Positions 1 to 10,361 of a stretch of DNA of 64,000 nt are shown in pieces. The stretch's first letter is position 1. Every line of letters starts with the position of its first letter. A model generated the notes under the pieces. It ran no database searches. It was not told the DNA's origin and was given only the letters and a program-made list of their open reading frames with translations. The DNA is taken from NCBI GenBank assembly GCA_963995505.1, contig OZ023183.1, forward strand, positions 18,472,671 to 18,536,670, in the 5' to 3' direction. A program made the translations under genes and the position numbers. Source of the stretch: Hypericum androsaemum (lineage: Eukaryota > Streptophyta > Magnoliopsida > Malpighiales > Hypericaceae).

Positions 1-786
1 AAAAATAATAATTAATGAACCTGATCTTGTCAGCGATGATCATGAAATCACATGATTAACATTGAATCTCGGTCAGAACTAGAACCAAATATACATATAT
101 ATAAATGATTCCATCGAAAAAGGCCAACAAATAAGGGATCGAAGTACGCAACAAAGACCACAATACCGAGAGACAATTAACGGGGACGAGTTTGAATTAT
201 ATTGTATAGCTTTTTCGTACACTGTCGAATATTTGTCGATCATCTTTTAAGAATGGCTCTCCCAATTAATATCTTTAGATTCCTTTCATCTGTATCACTT
301 GGACCACTTCAACGGGCCTTTTCAGCCAACTTTAACCTGTAACAATGCCATAAAGCAAATATTACGAGCTTAATTCAGTTAAGTAATCATCTCAGCCAGG
401 GGCGGAGCTAGAAAATTTCGAGAGTGGAGGTAATATAACTTGATAATGGTGTACATTAGTATTCTGGTTTCAATTTTTAAGTAGATTAATTTTTTTGTGG
501 GGTCAATTTCTAATTTTAGTGGGGACATACATTAAAAAATATACTAATTATCAAACAAAAAAAAATTAAGCAGGGGCAATTGCCCCCACTCCCCTAAACA
601 TGGCTCCGCCAGATCAGCTCAATTTTTTTAACTGGATGCCGCGTTGGCCATCGTGCCAAATTCTGATTACTATAATTAATACATATCCAGATCACACTTA
701 TATTGTAAATTAATTACTGATAAATATTCCAACTCATCAATATTGCTTCCAAGTAATGTCCTAATAGAGACATATGCACTACACTT
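1..786. repeat. Direct repeat A, copy 1 (duplicate of the lipase upstream region)
   Basis: This stretch is nearly colinear with 4195-4798, which lies directly before the lipase start codon at 4898. Shared landmarks are the opening 'gaacctgatcttgtcagcg', the run 'aaaaaggccaacaaataag', and 'cctaatagagacatatgca' at the right end. Copy 1 carries a MITE at 397-612 that copy 2 lacks, and a shorter TA run near 90-105. No lipase exon follows copy 1, so it looks like a duplicated promoter whose gene was lost or never copied. Its left edge may lie outside the window. Confidence 0.85.
397..612. mobile_element. hAT-like MITE, about 216 bp
   Basis: The element begins 'caggggcggagcta' and ends 'tggctccgccag', imperfect terminal inverted repeats of the type seen in plant hAT-like non-autonomous elements. 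The allelic state without it is visible in repeat copy 2 near 4626, where flanking bases are nearly contiguous. Flanks 'atctcagc' and 'atcagctc' fit an 8-bp target duplication that has decayed by a small deletion. There is no coding capacity. The superfamily is inferred from termini and target length. Confidence 0.7.
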
Positions 787-1437
787 ATATTCCAACTGGA
801 TGCCGCGTTTTCAGGTGTTTCAGTTGTGCGTTTTGTTCTTCTGGTGTGTTGTCATTTTGCAGGTCTGTAGGAGTTGCTTTCTTTGGTTTTGCTGGGGTTG
901 CATTGTTACGTAGGTCCTTCGGCGTTTTGTTTGTTTAGTAGGTGTTGTGAATTTTAGTAACGGTGTGGTATTGATTTTGCGATTTAAATGTCAAGATAGG
1001 TTTCTCTATCGGTGTACTCTTTTCGTGCCCACCTTTTTCTCCTTCGGTTTTGGTGTAGTAGGGTTTTGACGTAGTCTGCGGTCGTAATCTCGTTTTGGCT
1101 CCATGACAGAAGAAATATTATATTAAGTAGGATGTATATACCATAGCATTTTAATAATATATACCTTTAAAAAAAATCCAGCATGCCAATTCCATTGAGA
1201 TATTAAAAGTGTTGATTTCTTCTGAATTCAAAGCTTTTGTGATTGAACAATGGGGTTGGTTCAAAATTTAAGAAAGTATTGAGTTTAATGTATAAAATCT
1301 TATTGAAAAATTATCCCTGAAATAAAATTCGTTGGTGTTTTACTCGAGAATTTTAAAAAATTCGGTGATTGAGGGGACGATTTGCTTCCTGCTTCTCGGA
1401 CGGCAACCAGAAAGGCCCTCGGTTGGACCGGCCCATA
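787..1437. other. Non-genic stretch with a possible retroelement tail
   Basis: No gene is visible. A T/G-rich block at about 796-1180 ends in an A-run. Its part at 1050-1130 resembles 18550-18640 ('gttttgac', 'cggtcg', 'agtaggatgta' in the same order), which suggests a decayed Copia LTR or similar retroelement end. The rest is AT-rich. Confidence 0.35.
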
Positions 1438-1998
1438 TAGAGCCCGTTTTCACTTTGCAACATTTACTAGCATTAATCGTGAAAATCATCTGTCAAGTGG
1501 CAAATATATAATTGGTAACAATTTTATTTAGATAAATGAAAAAAATTAATTTGAATTTTGATAAATATGATAATATTAATTATTTGTTGGAATAGTTTCG
1601 GTGGGTCAATTAGATCGTAACTTATCCTAGCAAAAAAACCGAGGTAGTTTGAAATACCTCTTTTTTTACGAAATATATGCATTCTTCCATTTATCCCTCT
1701 TTCCTCTACCAAGACTTGAAACTAGAGCCCGTTTCCACTTTGCGACATTTACTTGCATTAATCGTGAAAATCATCTGCCAAGTGGCAAATATATAATTGG
1801 TGACAATTTTATTTTAGATAAATACATTTTTTTATATAAATATGATAATATTAATTATTTGTTGGAATAGTTTTGGTTGGTCAATTGGATTGTAACTTAT
1901 CCTAGGAAAAAAACGGAGGTATTTTGAAATACCTCTTTTTTAACGAAATATATGCACTCTTCAATTTATCCATCTTTTCCTCCACCAAGACTTGAAGC
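1438..1998. repeat. Two-copy tandem repeat, period about 285 bp
   Basis: Copy 1 runs from 1438 and copy 2 from 1723, both opening with 'tagagcccgttt' and both ending near 'caagacttgaa'. Internal landmarks such as 'attaatcgtgaaaatcatct', 'gtggcaaatatataattgg' and 'taacttatcctag' recur in order with a few substitutions. The short ORFs inside sit in low-complexity AT-rich DNA and I do not treat them as genes. Confidence 0.85.
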
Positions 1999-3034
1999 CC
2001 CCAAGTGATTCGAGACAGTGTGTCCTTCACCATCTTGGATGCAACAAATCCAATTACTCTAAATGGGAAAAATATCAAATGAGCAAGAAAACTCACCCGA
2101 GACAAAAAATTATATATACTAACCACTAAACACTTAGATCTACTAAAAAATAAGTTGTTATAGTTTAATCAATATATTAAAACATATCAATATTGAATAA
2201 ACTTTTTTGAAGAGTTCCACCATTTAAATATTCAACTTGGTTGGAACTTGAATTAACAATAAAAAAATATACGCATCCTTACATTTTAAATTTGTGCAAC
2301 ATCACTTGCAATATTGCTTGACGGTTACTAAACTCTAAAATTATCGCATTGACGTGTTAATTAGCTTATAATGTTGTTTCTTCTAATCAAGGAGATATCC
2401 ATAATCGAAATAATTAAAATAGACCACGTTGTCTCCACCTTGAACAAAATTCCTCTAAAAATGACAATTGCAGTCGCTTGGAGATTCTTCGATCTGGCGA
2501 ACTATATATTAGTAATTATCTGACAAATTAAATCTCTACACCTGACATTAACCTTTGTAATAACACAACCTAGAGACATAATTATGCCACGTATAATTTA
2601 GTATAGCTAATTATTGGGCCCGGTCAAATGAGATACATTAATTGATCTACAGAAAATTGACTCAGCACCTAATACCATCGAAAACAACACGATTGAGCAA
2701 GTTTGCATTAAAGAGTACACTCCAGACCTTCCCAACAGTTCATCCTGTACTTGGAGTGATTTGGACATTGAGCAAGTTTTTTTATTATATTTATTGTGTA
2801 ATCTTTATTTATGGACACTTAAATATTTATTGTGTAATCTTTATTTCTGGATACTTTGGCAATAGTTTGCCATTTGAAGGTAAATTTTTTACATCATAAT
2901 TATATCTGCTAGGGATTGAACTTTAGATCTCTATCAAATCGCCAATATTTTGTGCCGTTAGGCTAAATATTTTTTGGCTAGTTATAACCTTTTACAAGCC
3001 GTATTAATAAGATATCCATCTACTTATAAAAAAA
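1999..3034. other. AT-rich intergenic DNA, no gene seen
   Basis: No conserved coding sequence is visible on either strand. A short local duplication ('attgtgtaatctttattt') occurs at about 2790-2850. Otherwise nothing recognisable. Confidence 0.5.
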
Positions 3035-3905
3035 GGGAATAAAGATTACCCTTGTCCAATGAGACTCCTGTACTTCAAAATGGGCCGCTTAGGCCCTTAT
3101 ACTTCATAAAAGAAGACACACAGAACCTTCGATCAATTTTTTAGTGATAGGTGACACATCATCCTACATGGTGTCCACGTTAGCATCAATGTATGAGTCA
3201 TCATGTTGACTTGTGTAATTTAAAATTAAAAGATAAAAAAATATATATAAATTGAAAAAGTCTAAAAACCAATCTCAACAACAATTAATCCAAGTGACTT
3301 CTCACGCTGGAAATCAAAATCAGCAATGTCACTAATCTTAGCGGACATTTAAAAAATCCATCAAGATCAACGATGACTTGAAACAAAATCCATTATTTTT
3401 TAAATGTAAAATAAAATCCATTGGGAAATCCAATAAAAATAAAAATAAACATTTTAGCCTGATTCTTTTAGTCAGTAACACAAAAGCGGTTACACTCTAG
3501 GGTTTCTGGGGCCATCAACGCCAACTCCACAGGTTCGTCGATGATTTATGCTCACCAAAGGGGGAAAATGGACATCTAGAACTTAGTTTGACAGGAGAAA
3601 GATGAGCGATTCTTGAAGTCTCGGGTTAAAGGAGGGTTTTCAAAAGTTTTCCTGGAGTTTTAATGTATTTTTCAAAGAATCATTGATATGACGACGATGA
3701 GTAATTTTAGTGTTTTTATATATATTCAATTTGGCTTTTTTACTTTTCTTAAATTTTAAAAAATTTGAAGGTTCTATTTGTGCTATTTTAAAAAGTACAG
3801 GGACTAGGAGACCAAGTTTTATTTACAAGGTGTTAATTAGATTTTTTAACCAAGTATAGCGGGCAAAATGATCTTAATTCCTGAAAAAAAAATACTGCAA
3901 TGTGC
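3035..3905. repeat. Degenerate foldback (TIR-like) element
   Basis: The left part ('cctgtacttc', 'cacagaaccttc', then a T-run) is imperfectly complementary to the right part near 3760-3860 ('gaaggttctattt', 'aaaagtacaggg'). This gives decayed terminal inverted repeats of at least 50 bp around a non-coding core. No transposase is seen. The class is uncertain; MULE-like is one option. Confidence 0.4.
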
Positions 3906-4194
3906 CCACAATACATATATTTTCCTTAAAAAAAAGATGGTTACAAATTTGAGAAATTGGAGATTCCTGAAATTTCAAGACTTAACAATTATGGCAATCA
4001 AGGTCCATAACCTTTTTCATTTTTAGTGAGTAGGTCTCTTTCCTACTGAACCTGATCGTGACTTTTAGTGATCCATGCAGCATCAAGAATTATTTACATT
4101 TTAAACTAAATTCATGACCATCCCAACTCATTAATTCCTATCCATTTGTAACGTCCAGAAGTGTGACAAAAGCGGAATATCGAACTTAGATTAA

Positions 4195-4798
4195 AAAAAT
4201 TATTAATGAACCTGATCTTGTCAGCGATGATCATGAAATCACATGATTAACATTTAATTTCGGTCAGAGCTAGAGCCAAATATACATATATATGTATATG
4301 TTATATATATGTGTATATATATATATATGATTCCATAGAAAAAGGCCAACAAATAAGGGATCGAAGTACGCATCAAAGACCACAGTACCGAGAGACAATT
4401 AACAGGACAAGTCTGAATTATATTGTATACCTTTTTCGTACATTTATAATATTCAAAGTCGAACATTTATCGATCATATTTTAAAAATGGCTCTCTCAAT
4501 TAATATCTTTAGATTCCTTTCATCTGTATCACTTAGACCACTTCAACCGGTCTTTTCAGCCAACTTTAACCTGTAACAATGCCATAAAGCAAATATTACG
4601 AGCTTAATTAAGTTAAGTAATCATCTGAGCTCAATTTTTTTAACTGGATGCCGCGTTGGCCATCGTGCCAAATTCTGATTACTATAATTAATACATATCC
4701 AGATCACACTTGTATTGTAAATTAATTACTGATAAACATTCCAACTCATCAATATACTTTGCTTCCAAGTAATGTCCTAATAGAGACATATGCATTAC
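4195..4798. repeat. Direct repeat A, copy 2 (functional-side lipase upstream region)
   Basis: This is the second copy of the repeat at 1-786, ending about 100 bp before the lipase ATG, so it probably contains the active promoter. It lacks the MITE of copy 1 and has an expanded (TA/TG) run at about 4284-4330. I see no certain TATA box, because the whole region is TA-rich. Confidence 0.8.
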
Positions 4799-4897
4799 TC
4801 TAATTTTTCCCCCTCATCTTTAATAAAGGAATTTCTCATAACATTGACATTGCATCAACCCCATCAATATCTGAAACCGTTGCTTCCAAGTTTAGCA

Positions 4898-7800
4898 ATG
4901 GCTAATAGCAGTAACGATGGAGATTTTTCCAAGGATAAATTACTCTTAGACCCTAAAGAAGCAGGGATTATTGATCTCGTCCTCCTCTTATGTTCTTCTG
5001 ATATTAAGAAGAGGAAGTTTATCGATTGCCCTGAAGAGGACAGGCGAAGGGATTTTAACAGGAGATGGTTAATTTTTGTTTCTGTTGTTGTTCAAAAGCT
5101 CCTAATATATTCAAGGAAGCCCTTGGCTCGCTTAGGGGACGCCTTCGAGATGTGGCTAAATCTTGTGTCAAGCAATGGCGGTCTCTTCTTGCTGCTTGTG
5201 AATTCTATCAGAGGTACGTATGTAGTTTTTTTTACGACTAATATAGGTTCGAGCCGGCTAGACTGTTAAAGATGTTGAGAAATTAAAGAGGAAACGATTT
5301 GTGGGCTTGTTTCCTATTCTATTCGGACTAGGTTTTGGACTCCTAATTTGACCTAGATAGCTTACTTAATGTACAAGGGTTTGCATCTATAAAAAGACAT
5401 GTTACCCTAAGGTTTTGTATAGCTTTGTGACTCGGATCCATCAATAAAATTTCTCCTTCTCTCACCGTGGACGTAGGCACTAGGCCGAACCACGTTATCT
5501 CTTGTGTCCGTGTTCTTTACGCATTTTGTTCTCTAGTTGCTGAATTCATAATAATTGGTATCAAGAGCTTGGGTTGGAGGATGACGGACGGTGCGCAGTT
5601 TGCTCTTGTGAAGTTCGATGGTTCTTCAAATTTTGGGTTATGGCAAATGCGTGTCAAGGATCTCCTCGTGCAACAAGGGATGGTCATCGCACTCTTGGAG
5701 AAGAAGCCCGAGAAGATGGAGGAGCAAGAGTGGAAGGAGATGGGGGCCAGGGCAGTGGCGATAATTCGCTTGTGCTTGGCAGATGATGTGATGTATCATG
5801 TCATAGATGAGGAGTCACTAGCTGAGGTATGGAAGAAATTGGAGGCAAGGTATATGTCTAAGTCTTTGTCGAACAAGCTTTATCTTAAGAAAAGATTGTA
5901 CTGGCTCAAGATGAAGGAGGGCTCAGATTTGAGCCAACACATTAATGGTTTCAGTCAACTTGTGAGCGACTTGAGAAAAGTTGATGTGAAGTTCGAGGAA
6001 GAAGACAAGGCATTGTTGCTGCTGAATTCTTTACCTGGCTCCTACGAAAATTTGGTTACAACTCTAACCTGGGGGAAAGAGTCCCTGGTGTTGGAAGATA
6101 TCACAAGTGCTCTGCTAGAGTTTTATCAAAGAAGAAAAATTAGCGATGAACAAGCGGAAGAGCTGGTTGTGAGGGGTAGCTATGGTGATCGTAGTGGGGC
6201 AAAAGACGGGAAGGGATCCAAGTCGTGGTCAAGGAGGTTCAAGGAAAATTGCTTCGAGTGCGGAGAAAAAGGGCACGTGAAGAAGGATTGTCCAAAAAGA
6301 ACTCGGGATCGCGAGGAAAAAGGATTAGGTTCTATGAATGTGGCCTCACATTCGGACGGGTCAAATGGTGATCTTCTTTCTGTTTTGTCAAGTCCAAAGC
6401 ATTCTGATTCCTGAATTTTGGGTAGTGCTTGCTCTTTCCACATGACACCCAAGAGAGGGTGGTTTGACACCTACAAGTTCATTGATTTAGGTATGGTGAC
6501 TATGAGTGATGGTTCTATTTGCAGAATTGTTGACATAGGTGATATCCAAATCAAGATGTGGGATGGTATTGAGAGAAAATTGTGTGGGGTTAGGCATGTT
6601 CCAAAGTTGGAGAGGAATTTGATCTCATTAGGAGCCTTGGATTATAGTCGGTACAACTATAATATTGTAGGCGGGCTAATAGAGGTGGAGAAGGATATTG
6701 TGGTGGTGATGAAGGGTGAAAGGAATGCTAGGAACACCTACATGTTAGTGGGGAATATGGTTGTAGGTGGAGTCACATCGTTGAGTTCCGATAGAGGGGA
6801 GAAAAGCTCTTGTGTGATGGAGCGAAAGCTTGACATAAATAGTTTGAGTGGAGTTGGTATTCGCGGAGATAAAGTTAGCAAGTTTCTGCTATGGTTGTCT
6901 GTTGGGTAGGTTTTGCATGGGGAATGCGAAGCCGTTGGTAGCACCACGGGCGAATCAGGTATCTCACTCAAGGCCAAACGGTAGAATTCGTGGCATGTCG
7001 AGGGTTCTACTTGGTGGAACAAAAGGTTGCCTTTTGTATGTTATGGCATGTAGCATTGGTATGAGGCAAGAAGGTCCAGCGGAGAAGCAGTTCGAGGTTG
7101 TGGAGCATGGGGCTGACTGAAAAATAGAGGATGTGTCTATTGGTCGCGAGGTTGCTTCAGCAGGTGGACTTGCTAGTTGGAGTTCATTGGAGATTGGAGA
7201 GAATAGGCCAAGCAAGCTCGGAAGCTCGAGCTTGAGGGCTGACTCCATGTGATTGAACAAAAAAAGGTGGTGAGAAAGTTGAGATGGTATTATTGATGGC
7301 AGTGTATCTATGCTGAAGGTAGAGCTGGTAGAGTCGGTTTGGTTTTTCAAGTTCTCATGATTCTTCATGTGACGATATTTCATCAAGGTGGAGTTTGTTG
7401 AAGTTCGGATGGAGCTTCATGATTTGTCTATAGGATAATTTCTCGCAAAGGTAGAGATTGTTAGAGATGTCGAGAAATTCAAGAGAAAACTATTTGTGGG
7501 CTTGTTTCCTATTCTATTCGGACTAGATTTTGAACTCATAATTTGACCTAGATAGCTTACTTAATGTACAAGGGTTTGCCTCTATATAAAGGCATGTTAC
7601 CCTAAGATTTTGTATAGCTTTGTGACTCGGATCCATCAATAAAATTTATCGTTTTCTCACCGTGGATATAGGCACTAGACCGAACCACGTTATCTCTTGT
7701 GTCCGTATTCTTTGCGCGTTTTGTTCTCTAGTTGCTGAATTCATAACATAGACGATAATGAACGGTCTTTGGAACACGCAGGAACCGTGGTGAGGCCGGA

Positions 7801-9780
7801 CCGGTCATCAGCGGCATTCCGATCCTCTGCGAACAACCTAGACGTGAGAGTGGAGCTAGACAGGAAGTTCAAACCAGGACATAGGAAGTACATTGCGTCC
7901 CTGTCCTGTATGGCCGCTAAATTATCTTATGAGAACGAGGCCCGCATTAAATCCATAGTCCAAGACCACTGGCATGTAAGTTAACTCACATCGTACCCCC
8001 CTTTTTTCCGAGTAATTTTATAGTGATTATTCGCGTAATTTGACTCAAGCGTATTATGATGTTTCTACTTCACTGAGAAAATATAAGTTTTACAAGGTTC
8101 AGCAAAGTAAATGTTATTAAGCAACTTAATTAATTTATGTTTTTTTTCAATTTATATGTGCAGATGGAACTTTTGGGCGACTACAGCTTTTGGAACGGTA
8201 ACGAGCTACCATATAAAATTGATATAATCGCTACATAACATTCCCTGGCTGTTTTCTTATTTAGAAAGTAAAAAATGTGATGCTTGGAATTTCTTTTATT
8301 CTTTATTATGTGACATTTATTTTAAATTGGTCGTTATCATTAGTTGAGCGTTTCTTATAAGATGACGGAGCCGGCCAAGTATTTTTATTTGGTCCAAGGA
8401 CAAGTAATTAATTGATTGCGTGCTTATTAATTAATTATAGATAGACTACTATGCTTCCAACAGGTAGGTAGGATACATCATAAATTTCGAAATATTGAAA
8501 TCTCGTTGGTCAGTGATATAATTCTGAAAATATTTTATGAGGATAATACTTTGGAAGATCTTTGGAGTGGAATGCCCTTGAAGTTTTAGAAATCTTATGA
8601 TAGATCATATAAACTTTTTACTTACAAAAAAATCAATAAACTTTGTAATAATATTTTTGGTGGGGTAAACTTTATAATAATTGAAGAAATTGCACCCCCT
8701 ACAAATACTGCTTTGTTTCGACATTATCGAGTCCTGCCTGAATTAGCATCCACAAATCAATCATATACATGCTTTTAAATGAACAGAATACCAACAACGA
8801 GCCTCAACAAAAGCCTACATCCTCCAAAACACGAAGACGGACCCCAACCTAGTGGTGGTGGCATTTCGAGGCACCGACACATTCGACGCGGACTCCTGGT
8901 GCACGGACGTCGACTTATCCTGGTACGAGATCGAAAACATCGGCAAGATCCACCGCGGTTTCATGAAAGCCCTCGGCCTACAGAAGAACGGGTGGCCGAA
9001 AGAGATCCCTCAGGACAGCGACCATTCGTATGCTTATTACACCATACGAGAAAAGCTGAGGGAAGTAACAGACAAGAACGGGAATGCAAGGATCGTCATT
9101 ACAGGACACAGCTTGGGAGGGGCATTGGCTGCACTGTGTGTGGCGGTGTTGGCTATGCACGACGAGGCCGAGTTGCTGCAGAAGTTGGAAGGGGTTTACA
9201 CGTTCGGGCAGCCCAGAGTCGGGGACGGGCAGTTTGGCAAGTTTATGGAAGAGAAGATGGAGGAGTACGACGTGAGGTACTCCAGGTTTGTTTACTGCAA
9301 TGACATGGTGCCTAGGTTGCCATTCGATGACAAGACTATGTTGTACAAGCATTTTGGTCCTTGCCTGTTCTACAACAGTTGCTACATCGGTCGGGTAAGT
9401 TCTCTCTCCATCTGTTTTTCGTCGGCAATTATTCGCAGTACGTTCTAAATCAAATTCCGACTATTGGGTTGAGGCTGGTGATTTCCCATGCTGCTACTAA
9501 TATACCAGCATTTGGTTTCCAGGTTTTAGCGGAGGAGCCGAACAAGAACTACTTCAATCCGCTCTGGGCGATACCCAAGTGCTTGAATGCAATTTGGGAG
9601 CTGATTAGAAGCTTTGTAATCCCATACACCAAGGGGCCAGATTACAGAGAGAGCTGGTTCATGACCCTGTTTAGAGTTGTGGGTTTGGCCATTCCAGGAT
9701 TATCAGCACATCTTCATCAGGATTATGACAACTCTACTCGGTTCGGGTCCCTGCCCGAACCCGCAACAGCTTCTCCATGA
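4898..9780 (+). CDS. OBL1: Class-3 lipase, oil body lipase (OBL1) type
   Basis: Five exons fit GT-AG sites and keep frame: 4898-5213, 7782-7975, 8164-8197, 8787-9394 and 9523-9780, giving 469 residues. The middle carries the alpha/beta-hydrolase nucleophile motif GHSLGG (Ser290). Likely partners are Asp354 in 'CNDMVPRLP' and His447 in 'SAHLHQDY'. The block 'VVVAFRGTDTFDADSWCTD' is typical of lipase_3 proteins. The N-terminal part, with a hydrophobic stretch around 'LIFVSVVVQKLLIY', matches plant oil-body triacylglycerol lipases, which hydrolyse storage oil at lipid droplets. I chose ATG 4898 because it opens the family-like 'KDKLLLDPKEAG' region; an in-frame ATG at 4790 lies within the duplicated upstream repeat. 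Intron 1 is about 2.6 kb because it contains a Copia-derived element (5264-7748). The coding frame looks intact. Confidence 0.9.
5264..5553 (+). repeat. 5' LTR of gag-only Copia copy 1
   Basis: It pairs with 7459-7748 with scattered differences. It contains 'ctataaaaag' as a probable TATA element and 'aataaaa' as a probable polyadenylation signal. The end is 'cataata', against 'cataaca' in the 3' LTR. Confidence 0.9.
5581..6909 (+). pseudogene. Copia Gag plus protease stub, broken
   Basis: The Gag frame opens at ATG 5581 and runs to a TGA at 6412-6414. It shows the Copia Gag region (UBN2-like, with 'SLVLEDITSALLEF') and an intact CCHC zinc knuckle 'CFECGEKGHVKKDC'. The stop replaces a Trp codon that is still present in the sister element (42087-42089). 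The frame then continues past it as a protease-like segment ('SACSFHMT'). The expected catalytic Asp codon is Gly here, so the protease is inactive. No pol follows. Confidence 0.85.
7459..7748 (+). repeat. 3' LTR of gag-only Copia copy 1
   Basis: It is preceded by a purine-rich 'aaggtagagat' tract that could serve as polypurine primer, and followed by the 'tagac' target duplication. Only about 30 bp separate it from the lipase exon 2 acceptor. Confidence 0.9.
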
Positions 9781-10361
9781 TAAGAGCATTCCTTACATGA
9801 TACTGCTCAAATGATCGACACAAATCTGCATGTATACGATGTATAAATTCCAGCATCTTACATGTTACAATAGGCAAAGGCATGCGAATAATGAAACTAA
9901 GATTTTAGGTCTACATCCTCACAGGTAGAGAGATTGTTATCTCAAACATCTAATCCCAGTGTTGTCTACGCCAAAAAAGTAACACAAAACATGCATGTTC
10001 AGGAGACAAACTACTGTCAACAACAAGGGCAGGTCCCGATGCTCCATTAGCACAGACCATAAGTTGAGAAACCGGTAAAAAAAATTTAAGAAATGTTTGC
10101 ATTGCTACATTTTCTTGATATGCATAATCAAATGGTGCAAGCAGTTGGTCACAAGTTAGGGAGACAAGTAATCGTAGTTGTTGCTGTGGTTATCAAGTTC
10201 TTTCAATTAATAGCGAGCAAGGTAACGGAGAGAAGCTTTGATATGAGCTACATTTCTTTTTGTCAAAGATAGAAAAGCAGTAGGAAACAAAAAAAGATTT
10301 CAGCAATTTACCAGCTATACCATGCTAAGAAAAGAAGTGTCAACTCCGGTTGCGCAAGGCA
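9781..10361. other. Convergent 3' intergenic region, lipase / remorin
   Basis: This lies between two convergent genes, and both 3' untranslated regions should be here. No further gene is seen. Confidence 0.5.

Larger units (their letters stand above)
5264..7748 (+). mobile_element. Non-autonomous gag-only Copia element (TR-GAG type), copy 1
   Basis: Two LTRs of about 290 bp (5264-5553 and 7459-7748) start with 'tgtta'; the 3' copy ends 'taaca'. They are flanked by the 5-bp duplication 'tagac' (5259-5263 and 7749-7753). A tRNA-Met-type primer site ('tggtatcaagagc') follows the 5' LTR at 5556. The interior encodes Gag and a protease-like stub only; integrase, reverse transcriptase and RNase H are absent. 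The element lies in intron 1 of the lipase in the same orientation. The same architecture recurs at 40948-43428. Confidence 0.9.

Noticed and set aside
8779..9303. ORF of 174 codons overlapping lipase exon 4 in another frame
   Set aside because: Shadow frame of the exon that contains the GHSLGG motif. It is Arg-rich with no domain.
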